64,000 nt of DNA from CAZPMT01 sp964587655. GTDB taxonomy: Bacteria; Hydrogenedentota; Hydrogenedentia; Hydrogenedentales; SLHB01. The position numbers were made by a program, and so were the translations under genes. The notes under the pieces were generated by a model. The model did no database searches, was not told the DNA's origin, and worked only from the letters and a program-made list of their open reading frames with translations. The stretch lies in contig CAZPMT010000004.1 of assembly GCA_964587655.1 (NCBI GenBank), forward strand, positions 50,506 to 114,505, in the 5' to 3' direction. Of this stretch, positions 16,439 to 24,316 are shown one piece after another. Position 1 is the first letter of the stretch. Every line of letters starts with the position of its first letter.

Positions 16439-17733
16439 TGTTCCCGCCATACCCGCTTGGCCGCTTTCACGAAACGAGCGGCAAGGTCCGTGTTCGCGAA
16501 CCACTCGTGATCGTTGAGATACGTTCGCGTCTTGTTCCCGAACGGCTTCCACCAGTGCTCCGGGATGCCGCGCACGCCGAGGACCGCGCCAAGGATCGAC
16601 CCCGCCGTGGCAGCCGTACAGTCGTTGTCCAAGCCGAGCGCGACAGTGACGCCGATCGTTTTCGTGAAATCGCGAGCACCCAGAATCAGACCGAAGATCG
16701 TGAGACAGGCGTTATTGTCAGTGTGAACCGAATGCATGTCCGGGAAGCGTTCATCCACCGCCTTGCGCGCGTCGCGCCAGTCGGCGAACTGCGGGCCCGC
16801 GTCGAGCGCCCAGCGGACATCCCCGGCCAGGCGGCACCCTTCCGGGATCTCGGTTAGCCCGACCTTTAGGGCCTCGATGGGATAATCCAGCGCAAACGCC
16901 GCGGCAATACTCGCCGCGAAAAACATCGCGCCGTAGATGCCGTTCTGACGGTGAGAGAGATACGCGTCGCGATACGCAAGCTCCGCCGCCTTCTCCGGCC
17001 AGCCCGGGGCAGCGTATCCCCACGGGTCGCTTCGGATATCGGCGCCGATCCATTCCTGGAACGGGTTGTTCTTGCTGCCGGCCTTGGACGCGGGAACGCC
17101 TTTCTTCAGATTGCGCAGCGCGATATCCTCCGCCGTGCACGCGACCGGCAAATACTTGACCCACGCCTCGCCGACCTGCTCGGTGGTGAAGTCAGGCCCA
17201 TATTCCTCGAGGATCATGAGGCCCAACACCGTGTACGTGATGTCGTCGTCCACGGGCACGGCGGAGATATGTCCCTTAAGATAGTCCTGAAACGTGCTCT
17301 TGTCGTAACGCACGATGTCCGGAGAAGGATGCGCTGTCCAGTAGTCAGTCGGAGGAAACGCCATCTTGCCGCGCCGCGCAAGGCTTTCCATCGCCTCGAT
17401 GCTCCAGCCTTCCACGGGCGCGCCAAGCGTGCAACCCGCCGCGCGTCCCAACCACGCGCCTCTCATGCGGTCATTGAGTCCTGCCATATTCAGCTTCGAC
17501 CACATGCGGCGCGGGCCCTCGGGCCGAAGCGCCCGGATCGCTTCAAGGTCGTTCGGTTCCGATTTCAGGCCTTTGCGCTTCGGCTCCGCCTTTCTCAGCG
17601 TCTTCTGCGCGCGCCTCAATTCTTTGCGAAGACGCTTGATGACGGCCCCGATGTCCGCCCGCTGTTCATGTCGCAGATCCGCCCAATGCGAGACTTCGTT
17701 AATAAGATCGTGCAGGTCCCGAAAGTATGGCAT
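16435..17733 (-). CDS. ADP-ribosylglycohydrolase family protein
   Basis: The family removes ADP-ribose from Arg or Ser side chains or small molecules using two Mg ions. Signature elements are the opening helix MRGAWLGRAAGCTLGAPVEGW (about 90-110), a DDDITYTVLGL metal-binding motif, and LGLDNDCTAATAGSILGA near the C-terminus, whose Asp residues complete the dinuclear site. It is 432 aa. The N-terminal ~75 residues are a basic helical extension not needed by the family. The start at 17733 has AGGTGGG 8 bases upstream; an open frame to 18537 reads across low-complexity repeats and is rejected. It is translationally coupled to the VAO-type oxidase downstream, an unusual pairing. Proteins like this near carbohydrate genes may act on nucleosidic or glycosidic small molecules. 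Confidence 0.83.
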   Translation of the reverse strand: MPYFRDLHDLINEVSHWADLRHEQRADIGAVIKRLRKELRRAQKTLRKAEPKRKGLKSEPNDLEAIRALRPEGPRRMWSKLNMAGLNDRMRGAWLGRAAGCTLGAPVEGWSIEAMESLARRGKMAFPPTDYWTAHPSPDIVRYDKSTFQDYLKGHISAVPVDDDITYTVLGLMILEEYGPDFTTEQVGEAWVKYLPVACTAEDIALRNLKKGVPASKAGSKNNPFQEWIGADIRSDPWGYAAPGWPEKAAELAYRDAYLSHRQNGIYGAMFFAASIAAAFALDYPIEALKVGLTEIPEGCRLAGDVRWALDAGPQFADWRDARKAVDERFPDMHSVHTDNNACLTIFGLILGARDFTKTIGVTVALGLDNDCTAATAGSILGAVLGVRGIPEHWWKPFGNKTRTYLNDHEWFANTDLAARFVKAAKRVWREQ

Positions 17734-17770
17734 GTCATGGTCCCACCTATCCCTAGTTATCCACCTGGCC

Positions 17771-17808
17771 GTGCTCGTGCTCGTGCTCGTAATCGTAATC
17801 GTAATCGA
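17771..17808. repeat. Two-phase hexamer repeat E, copy 1
   Basis: About three GTGCTC units are followed by about three GTAATC units. The same arrangement occurs at 22729-22766 and inverted at 22988-23029. Confidence 0.85.
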
Positions 17809-17826
17809 GCGCTCGACGCAAAGAAA

Positions 17827-17926
17827 ACTCCCGTGGCCGCGGCGTCCTCGCCGCGTTTCAGTGAAGAACCGTTCAATGCGAGGTGTTTCCGCAAGAGCGC
17901 AGCGAGGACGCCGCGCCCACGGGAGC
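17827..17926. repeat. Inverted GC-rich repeat G, copy 1
   Basis: The left arm ACTCCCGTGGCCGCGGCGTC continues to about 17855. The right arm at 17897-17926 carries the complement GACGCCGCGCCCACGGGAG. The loop is about 40 bases. The core CGGCGTCCTCGCCGCG recurs at 24261-24285 and 25082-25102. It sits just before the PLD-family gene. Confidence 0.8.
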
Positions 17927-17970
17927 GTCCCTGTTTCGCCCCGCAACGCCGTCTTTGATAGTATCCGTAC

Positions 17971-19185
17971 ATGTTCAGACCAGCGGTTCGATTCACAAAA
18001 TCCTTTGGCATCCTTCTCTTGGTCCTCTTGATCTCCGTTGGGGCCGGGATCGCGTATTATGTCGCGCAGGGCGGCGACCTCGCCCGCCTGAAGTCCAAGA
18101 CCGCGCGTGCAGTCGAAAACGGCAAGGAACTCGCCGACCCCAAAGCCCTTCTCGATAAAGGGAAGGAACTGGGCGCACAGGTTACGGGCCTCCTCGCCCG
18201 GGAACCGGCGATAACGGGCGCGCCAGCGGAGAGCAAGGCCGCTGAAGCTCCGGCAGAAGGAGAGATCCGCGTCTACTTCGCTCCCTGCCAGCCCGCGAAC
18301 CCTTTCGGGATCGATGACGCTTTTCTCGGCCTGCTCAAGGGTGCAAAGCGATCCATCCACGGTGCCTTCTACGAATTCGAGCTTCCCGCCGCCGCCGAGG
18401 CTCTCATCGCGAAACACAAAGAAGGCGTTGACGTCAAGATCGTCTCCGACTCCAACTACAACGGGCGCGAAGGCGTCCGGTCCTGCATTGCCGCGGGCAT
18501 CCCCGTCGTCTTCGACAATCGCAGCGCGTATATGCACGACAAGTTCTGCGTCGTGGACGACGCGCTTGTCTGGACCGGATCGACGAACGCAACCGAGAAC
18601 TGCATGTACCGGAACGACAACAACTCTCTGCTAATAACGTCGCCGCGTCTTGCAGAGGACTACGCCGCCGAGTTTGATGAGATGTTCCGTCTCCGCGCAT
18701 TCGGCAAGAAATCCCCCAGGAAAACGCCCTACCCGGAAGTCGTCGTCGGAAACGTGAAAGTCGAGTGCTACTTCGCGCCTGAAGACCAGGTCGAGCGTGA
18801 GATCGTCGAGGAACTCGAGGGCGCGCAATCGGGGATCGATGTCATGGCTTTCTCGTTCACGTCGACGGAGATCGCAAAGGCGATGACGGCCAGAATGGAG
18901 AAAGGCGTCAAGGTGCGCGCCGTCTTCGATCAGAGCCAAGCGGGCATGGAAAGCTCGCAAGACGAATACCTGGCGAACCGCGGCGCATCGGTCCGGCTTG
19001 ATCGGAACAAGTATGCGATGCACAACAAGGTTATCATCATCGACGCCGGCACGGTCATTACGGGGAGCTACAACTTCACGAAATCGGCCAACACCCGGAA
19101 CGATGAGAACGTCCTGATCTTACACTCGCCCGATACCGCGGCAGCCTACCAAAGGAAATTCGAGTCGATCTTCAGCGCGAACTGA
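17971..19185 (+). CDS. Membrane-anchored phospholipase D-family protein (two HKD motifs)
   Basis: A 404-aa protein with one N-terminal membrane segment (GILLLVLLISVGAGIAYYVA, about 13-32), a charged linker, and two PLD half-domains. The HKD motifs are MHDKFCVVDDALVWTGSTN near 185 and MHNKVIIIDAGTVITGSYN near 345, both with the Gly-Ser that follows in active members. The superfamily covers cardiolipin synthases, phospholipases and Nuc-type endonucleases. The single anchor plus compact half-domains resembles the bacterial Nuc-like group more than two-TM cardiolipin synthases. The catalytic part would face the periplasm. No strong Shine-Dalgarno is visible (start near GATAGTATCCGTAC). Confidence 0.85.
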   Translation: MFRPAVRFTKSFGILLLVLLISVGAGIAYYVAQGGDLARLKSKTARAVENGKELADPKALLDKGKELGAQVTGLLAREPAITGAPAESKAAEAPAEGEIRVYFAPCQPANPFGIDDAFLGLLKGAKRSIHGAFYEFELPAAAEALIAKHKEGVDVKIVSDSNYNGREGVRSCIAAGIPVVFDNRSAYMHDKFCVVDDALVWTGSTNATENCMYRNDNNSLLITSPRLAEDYAAEFDEMFRLRAFGKKSPRKTPYPEVVVGNVKVECYFAPEDQVEREIVEELEGAQSGIDVMAFSFTSTEIAKAMTARMEKGVKVRAVFDQSQAGMESSQDEYLANRGASVRLDRNKYAMHNKVIIIDAGTVITGSYNFTKSANTRNDENVLILHSPDTAAAYQRKFESIFSAN

Positions 19186-19190
19186 TCGAC

Positions 19191-21269
19191 TTATTTGCGA
19201 GCAAGGGGTTCGTCCGTAACAAACGCGCTTGCGGTTCGCTCACAAGTATCCCAGTTCAGGTTCAACGAATGATCGCCGTTACGCGCGGCTATCGTCGCCG
19301 GTGGAAATGCGGCTTCAACATAAGGGTTGTCGTAGCGCCGGTAGTCCTTGAGCGGAATGACCGCGCCGTTCTGCTTCAGCGGCCCCCGCCACCCGAACTC
19401 GAGCGCCCCTTGAGACGGCGACTGATAGCGCACGCTCAGGCCGGCGCCCTTGATTTCGGCCCGGCGGATCCTATCGGCGAACGCCGCGAACTCGCCGTCG
19501 GTTTCGCGGCGGCCCAGTTCGCAGATCCAGATGTTGCGCAAGCCGGGAGCGATCACCTCGCGGTCCTTGTCCGGTCCCTCCCCGGTCTGCCAATGATACG
19601 GTTGTTGCGACCACAGGGCGAGATACCCATCGCCTTTTCGCGCAATGATCCAGCCGTCTTTCTCGATCACTTCGTCAAACTTGTCTCGCGGCAGCCACGC
19701 GTGGGTGAACTTCAACGTATGCTCGATGTAAGGGTTCGTCTCGATGGATATCTTGTAGACGATGATAGCGACGTTCTTGATCTGTGCCGCGCGCGGCAGG
19801 CTGCCCGATCCGGTCCAGTAGGTTGGCGACGATCCCTTGTAGTCCACGGGGTGCGTCGTAAAGCACGACGCCTCCGCGCCGAGGGTGGCCTGCCAGATGT
19901 GTTGCTGATCGCCGCCGTACCCATTCCGATAGTCCTGTGCCGTGCTGAGCATGTAATCCGGCGTCCGATACGTGTAGATGTTCACTTCATCGCGCAGGTT
20001 GCGTTGTACGTCGCGGCGGAACCACCACGCGACGAGCGGCAGCACGCGCCATCTCCGGCCCGTCTCGAGCATCTGCCGCTGCTCCGCGAATGGTTTGAAG
20101 AAATCGTTCTGCCACCATTGGTACTCGTCGAGCATTCGCATTGTGAGATTGATGATCTTCGGGTGCGCATAGGCCTCGAGCGTAAAGAACGTCATGCCGT
20201 CTTCCAGCCGGTTGCAGTCGAGCCCCCACCGCCGCGCTTCGCTGATCTTTATGCCCGCGCGCTGCCGGTTCACCATCTCGGGACGCTCGAGATCCGTGGC
20301 GATATCGTAGATGACCCGCGGCATCCGGTAATGCTCGCTCAGCGCGAAGCCCGTCGATCCCATGTCGCCGACGCAGAACGTGTTCAGTCCGAACAGGAGC
20401 TTTGCGACCGACCGGGTGCTGTCAGACAGCCCCGATTTCTTGTGCTGCTCGTACGAGCGGCCATGCGTGCTGCCGAACACGCCGCGAAAGCTGTTCAACG
20501 CGATATCGAGCAGAATCAGATCCGTGACCATCGTTGCGCGCTGCGAGATCTCAGGGTCCTTGCACAAGTCAACGAGGTCCAGCAGCGGGGCGAGGTCCTC
20601 TTCATAGTAGACGTTCGAGAGCCACTCGCTGAACCCCGTCCGAAACCGCAGATCCAACCACCGGAGTATCCTCGGACGGAAGACGTTCATTTGCTCGCGT
20701 CCCGTGCGCCCGGAGTTCACGAACGCCTCATCCGGAAAGAGCTGTCCCGCGAGGTATCCCGCCGAAGAGAAAAGGATGAAGTGGTTCTCCGACCAACTGC
20801 ACATCGAATCGATGCCCGGTTCATCGGGCCAATACTTGAACCCGAGAATGCTCTCCCGCGCGCGCGAGCGGAACGCCTCGCTCAGCAGCGAGCTGTCGCC
20901 GAACCGGTACATAAGACGCAAGATCCCGTGCATGGTGAAATCGGCGCAGTCCTTCCGCGCGTCGATCTTTTCGAGCGCGCGAAGCATACCCTGCTCATCC
21001 GGAAGAAACCCCAACGCCATTCGCACCGTTTCCGCGTATGGGTCTCCGCCGGGATTGGCCGCGTGAAGATTCATGAACGCTTTGAGTCGATCCGCGTAAG
21101 AATCCGCGAACGGCGTAGAACAGTAAGTATCGCCGGAGTGGGTTGTGGGATAGTCCTTCGGCGTCGGCGCCACATCCGGTTTATCCGCGGCGGATGCGAC
21201 GTTCAAAGACAACGCCAACAGTGCCAGGCCTAGCCACCTGCATGCACGGTACATCAATGGAGTCGGCAT
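19191..21269 (-). CDS. Large secreted protein of unknown function
   Basis: A 692-aa exported protein; the signal peptide ends ...ALLALSLNVASA near residue 27. No family was recognised. The body is rich in Trp, Tyr, Arg and helical segments, with conspicuous motifs SWSENHFILFSSAGY (about 155), YYEEDLAPLLDL, STHGRSYEQHKKSG and GYGGDQQHIWQATLGAEASCFTTHP. The arrangement looks like an alpha-toroid followed by a beta-rich region, as in heparinase- or alginate-lyase-like enzymes; His/Tyr/Arg in these motifs could be catalytic. That is inference. Two starts are possible: 21269, and 21254, which would overlap the upstream gene's stop as TGATG. It is likely cotranscribed with that amidohydrolase. Confidence 0.5.
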   Translation of the reverse strand: MPTPLMYRACRWLGLALLALSLNVASAADKPDVAPTPKDYPTTHSGDTYCSTPFADSYADRLKAFMNLHAANPGGDPYAETVRMALGFLPDEQGMLRALEKIDARKDCADFTMHGILRLMYRFGDSSLLSEAFRSRARESILGFKYWPDEPGIDSMCSWSENHFILFSSAGYLAGQLFPDEAFVNSGRTGREQMNVFRPRILRWLDLRFRTGFSEWLSNVYYEEDLAPLLDLVDLCKDPEISQRATMVTDLILLDIALNSFRGVFGSTHGRSYEQHKKSGLSDSTRSVAKLLFGLNTFCVGDMGSTGFALSEHYRMPRVIYDIATDLERPEMVNRQRAGIKISEARRWGLDCNRLEDGMTFFTLEAYAHPKIINLTMRMLDEYQWWQNDFFKPFAEQRQMLETGRRWRVLPLVAWWFRRDVQRNLRDEVNIYTYRTPDYMLSTAQDYRNGYGGDQQHIWQATLGAEASCFTTHPVDYKGSSPTYWTGSGSLPRAAQIKNVAIIVYKISIETNPYIEHTLKFTHAWLPRDKFDEVIEKDGWIIARKGDGYLALWSQQPYHWQTGEGPDKDREVIAPGLRNIWICELGRRETDGEFAAFADRIRRAEIKGAGLSVRYQSPSQGALEFGWRGPLKQNGAVIPLKDYRRYDNPYVEAAFPPATIAARNGDHSLNLNWDTCERTASAFVTDEPLARK

Positions 21270-22645
21270 TTTTCGTCATCTATCCTCAACGCAGGCGTCA
21301 TTTTCAGCAGCCACTGCGCCGACTCGAACAGAACGGCCCGCGCGACGCTCACCGCCAGGTCCACGTCATACTGGCCGAGTTCCACCTTCTCCGCGAGCAC
21401 GCGCGCCAAGACCTTCTTCACCATAAAGGCCTTCGCGTAGGTCCACTCGATGCAATACGCGTCGGAGAAGAAGCCGATCTGTTTGTTCAGCGGGACCATG
21501 TCCAGCCGTTCGGCCAGCACGCGCTGCATGATCGACGGGAAGAAGTTGTGCCACCAGCACGCGGCGAGCGAGAAGTTCGGTAACTCGCGCACCAGCGTGC
21601 ACAGCGACTGGTTGGCGTGCGCGCTCGCCACGTGACACTGGAAATGCAGCTTCGGATGCCGTCCGATGATCTCGGCAATCTGCGCGATGGTCTTCTGATT
21701 GACGCGGCTCGCCGTCTCGTACGGCAGAGGCTCCGCGGCGAAACTGAACTGGAACACCACCGTGTCGCCGCACCGTTCCTCAAGCGCCGCGAGGAACGCC
21801 TCGTTGATGTAGGATGCGTAGATATCGCGCTCCGCCGGACCCGCCGACGCACGCCGGTGTAGAGCATTCTTCATCTCGTCCCGCGTCACCGGCCGGTAAT
21901 CGATATCCGTGGAAAGATGCGTGGCCGTCGACCCAACCATGTCGGTGGGAATCTGGCCCACGTACCAGGCAACGGCCTCGTGAACGTCATCGACCGAGTG
22001 TATGACGTGCTCCGTCGGCGGACGCGGCCCCGTCCCGATGGGCGAAGGACTCTCGGGCTTCCGGCCCCAGCATCGCTCGAGTTCGTACAGCGCCGTGTCG
22101 TATTCGCCCCATTGGCAACGCGTGAAGAACGCCCATTCGAGCGAGTATTCGAGGATATCGTCATCCACGCCGCCTTCCCGCCGCGCCAACTCGGTCGAGG
22201 CCCGAGTCACGCGCGCGCGGCGCATCACGTCGCGATGCCACGCCCGGTCATCGGCGCGTTCGCGAATTAGCGCATCAAGGGTTCGCCAGTTGTCTTCCGT
22301 AATCGGTTCGCGCCAGTCGTAGAGCTCGTCAAGAATCAGCCGGATGCCCCACGAGATGCTCGTGTTGCGGACAAACGGCAGATACGGCAGCGCCTCCTGG
22401 ATTCGCGCGTGCGCCTCGTTCTCCGATGGCCGGCCCGGATACTGCGTCAGCCGCGCGCCGCTCGGGCAGCCCGCCGCGTACAGGTCGCTCACCGCCATGT
22501 GGTAAAGCAGGATGTCGTGAAGGCCGCGCGCCCCCAGCTTCCCTCCCACGAGGTGCGTGTGGGCATCCACTAGCGGCAGATCGGCAAGCCGTTCGTCGAG
22601 GATTTCCATCAGGGACCTCTTTTCGTTTCGTGGCTGCTTCATCAT
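21254..22645 (-). CDS. Amidohydrolase-superfamily protein, uronate isomerase-like
   Basis: A 463-aa TIM-barrel metal enzyme. The first-strand motif LVDAHTHLVGG supplies two metal His ligands, HFQCHVAS near 335 offers another, and a late-strand Asp is in FFSDAYCIEW. These features and the family layout resemble uronate isomerases (UxaC-like) and amidohydrolase-2 proteins. UxaC interconverts D-glucuronate and D-fructuronate, which would fit uronic-acid degradation here, but substrate residues were not verified. The ATG at 22645 has GGGAGAG 5 bases upstream; 22609 (AGAGGTC, 6 bases) is an alternative that still keeps the HTH motif. The next gene downstream starts at or over its stop. Confidence 0.65.
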   Translation of the reverse strand: MMKQPRNEKRSLMEILDERLADLPLVDAHTHLVGGKLGARGLHDILLYHMAVSDLYAAGCPSGARLTQYPGRPSENEAHARIQEALPYLPFVRNTSISWGIRLILDELYDWREPITEDNWRTLDALIRERADDRAWHRDVMRRARVTRASTELARREGGVDDDILEYSLEWAFFTRCQWGEYDTALYELERCWGRKPESPSPIGTGPRPPTEHVIHSVDDVHEAVAWYVGQIPTDMVGSTATHLSTDIDYRPVTRDEMKNALHRRASAGPAERDIYASYINEAFLAALEERCGDTVVFQFSFAAEPLPYETASRVNQKTIAQIAEIIGRHPKLHFQCHVASAHANQSLCTLVRELPNFSLAACWWHNFFPSIMQRVLAERLDMVPLNKQIGFFSDAYCIEWTYAKAFMVKKVLARVLAEKVELGQYDVDLAVSVARAVLFESAQWLLKMTPALRIDDEKCRLH

Positions 22646-22728
22646 TGTCTCTCCCGCGTACCGGCGCGTCCGCCCAGTATGCTGAGGATCGAGGCAACGA
22701 TCAACTGTCCCGGTCCGCTCCACCCCAT

Positions 22729-22766
22729 CGTGCTCGTGCTCGTGCTCGTTATCGTAATCGTAATCG
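22729..22766. repeat. Two-phase hexamer repeat E, copy 2
   Basis: GTGCTC units, then GTTATC and GTAATC units, in the same orientation as copy 1. It forms an inverted pair with copy 3, about 220 bases to the right. Confidence 0.85.
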
Positions 22767-22886
22767 AAAAAGAACGAACAGTCACAACCACAAAGATCAC
22801 TCCCGTGCGCGCCGAGTCTTCAGAAGTGGATACCTGGAGATGTGACCATTCATAACAGTTGGATTGCCGAACGCGCACTTCATCGG

Positions 22887-22926
22887 CAGGTCTTTTCGGT
22901 CCTTTACAGTCCTTTCGGTCCTTGCA
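22887..22926. repeat. Short tandem repeat GGTCCTTT/CAGTCCTTTC
   Basis: Diverged units of about 10-12 bases (GGTCTTTTC, GGTCCTTTACA, GTCCTTTC, GGTCCTTG) lie inside the 436-base gap between the amidohydrolase and pfkA. The rest of that gap holds only repeat E copies and no gene. Confidence 0.6.
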
Positions 22927-22987
22927 CACACTCCCGTCCCACGTCCCTCCATGATTGAATGGTCACCCTGGCGATGTCTCACTTACT

Positions 22988-23029
22988 GGATTACGATTAC
23001 GATTACGATTACGATAACGAGCACGAGCA
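22988..23029. repeat. Two-phase hexamer repeat E, copy 3 (inverted)
   Basis: About four GATTAC units are followed by GATAAC and GAGCAC units, the reverse complement of copies 1 and 2. It lies upstream of pfkA. An in-frame upstream start would translate it into Asp-Tyr repeats, which argues that the true start is downstream. Confidence 0.85.
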
Positions 23030-23081
23030 AGGAACGGAACAGCCAGAAAAGATATACTCTGCGACAAGGCGGGGGCGAGAC

Positions 23082-24212
23082 ATGACCGCGAGACGAAAAG
23101 AACGCGAAAAGGTGCGCGTGATCGGCATTCTGACCTCGGGCGGGGATTGCCCCGGCCTGAACGCCGTGATCCGCGCCGTGGTGAGGACCGTTGCCCATCA
23201 AAGCGTGGAAGTCTTCGGTTTCCTCGAGGGGTTCACGGGCCTCGTCGAGAACCGGTTCCTCAAATTGACCGCCGAAGACTGTAGCGGGCTCCTCACCGTG
23301 GGCGGCACCATCCTTCGCACGAGCCGGAACAAGCCCCACAAGATGCCCGCACCCGATGGCAGCTTCCGCGACATGACCGGCGCCGCCATTGAAACCTACC
23401 GGAGGCTGAACCTCGACTGCCTCGTGTGCCTCGGCGGAGGCGGCACGCAGAAGAGCGCTTACCACTTGATGAAAGTCGGCGGGCTCAACGTCGTAACCGT
23501 TCCGAAGACCATCGACAACGACGTCTATGGTACGGACACGTGCTTCGGTTACGACACGGGGATGGCCATCGCCGCCGAAGCCATCGATCGCCTCCATACC
23601 ACCGCTTCCAGCCATCACCGCGTTATGATCGTCGAGGTCATGGGGCACAATGCCGGCTGGCTGGCGCTCGGCGCGGGCGTCGCCGCCGGGGCCGACGTTA
23701 TCCTGATCCCCGAGATCCCCTACTCGATCCAGAGCGTGGCCGAATCCTTGCTCGAACGGATGCGCCTCGGAAAACGTTTCAGCATCGTGGCCGTCGCCGA
23801 AGGCGCGATATCCATCGAGGAAGCGAAACAGGCCGCGAAGAACGCCAAGGGAAAAGGCTCTGGCAAGAAGAGCGACACTTCCCCGGGCCGCCCGTCCGTG
23901 AGTATCGACCTTGCGGAACACTTACAGGAAGTGACCGGACTCGAAACGCGCATCACCTCCCTCGGCTACCTCCAGCGCGGAGGCATACCGACCCCGACCG
24001 ACCGTCTACTCTGCACCGCCTTCGGGACGCGTTGCGCGCAGTTCGTCCTCGAACGCCGGTTCGGGACCATGGTGGCCAAACGCGGCGACGATTTTGTACC
24101 GGTCCCCTTGAGCGAGGTGGCCGGCAAACGCCGAACCGTCCCCTTGGACCATCCGATGATCATGGCCGCCCGCGCCGTAAACACCTGTCTCGGCGACAAA
24201 CCCGCCGGGTAG
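23082..24212 (+). CDS. 6-phosphofructokinase family protein with altered GGDG motif
   Basis: PFK phosphorylates fructose 6-phosphate with ATP or pyrophosphate. The 376-aa product has the nucleotide-binding opening ILTSGGDCPGLNAVIR, catalytic VPKTIDNDVYGTD at 140-152, and MGHNAGWLAL. In the donor site the usual GGDG (ATP) or GGDD (PPi) reads GGGG at 118-121, so the Asp that normally binds the Mg-phosphate is Gly. The Lys of PKTIDND is typical of PPi-dependent and group III enzymes. The PPi-diagnostic second Asp is absent, so donor preference is unclear and activity may be altered. The ATG at 23082 is preferred, since the longer frame runs through hexamer repeat E. Residues about 255-275 form a Lys/Gly-rich insert. 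Confidence 0.85.
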   Translation: MTARRKEREKVRVIGILTSGGDCPGLNAVIRAVVRTVAHQSVEVFGFLEGFTGLVENRFLKLTAEDCSGLLTVGGTILRTSRNKPHKMPAPDGSFRDMTGAAIETYRRLNLDCLVCLGGGGTQKSAYHLMKVGGLNVVTVPKTIDNDVYGTDTCFGYDTGMAIAAEAIDRLHTTASSHHRVMIVEVMGHNAGWLALGAGVAAGADVILIPEIPYSIQSVAESLLERMRLGKRFSIVAVAEGAISIEEAKQAAKNAKGKGSGKKSDTSPGRPSVSIDLAEHLQEVTGLETRITSLGYLQRGGIPTPTDRLLCTAFGTRCAQFVLERRFGTMVAKRGDDFVPVPLSEVAGKRRTVPLDHPMIMAARAVNTCLGDKPAG

Positions 24213-24260
24213 ATCTAGTAAGAGCAAACCGTACACCTTCCGGCATTCGTGCGGCTTCGT

Positions 24261-24285
24261 GGACGCGGCGTCCTCGCCGCGTTTC
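24261..24285. repeat. GC-rich hairpin G, copy 2, left of nucleosidase gene
   Basis: GGACGCGGCGTCCTCGCCGC followed by GTTTC. It is in inverted orientation to the copy at 25082-25102, so the pair brackets the nucleosidase gene. Confidence 0.8.
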
Positions 24286-24316
24286 GGGGGAAGTGTCTTG
24301 CGTCAAGCGGTTCCCA

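Noticed and set aside
16435..18537. Extension of the ADP-ribosylglycohydrolase to 700 aa
   Set aside because: It reads through the CTCGTG/GTAATC microsatellite and the GC hairpin. The start at 17733 has a ribosome-binding site.
19269..21233. 654-codon plus-strand frame opposite the large secreted protein gene
   Set aside because: It consists of Arg/Val/Leu-rich sequence typical of antisense frames in high-GC DNA. The minus strand gives a signal peptide and a balanced protein.
22959..23081. N-terminal extension of PFK containing Asp-Tyr repeats
   Set aside because: The extension is a translated hexamer repeat (GATTAC) with no ribosome-binding site. The ATG at 23082 matches the family's N-terminus.
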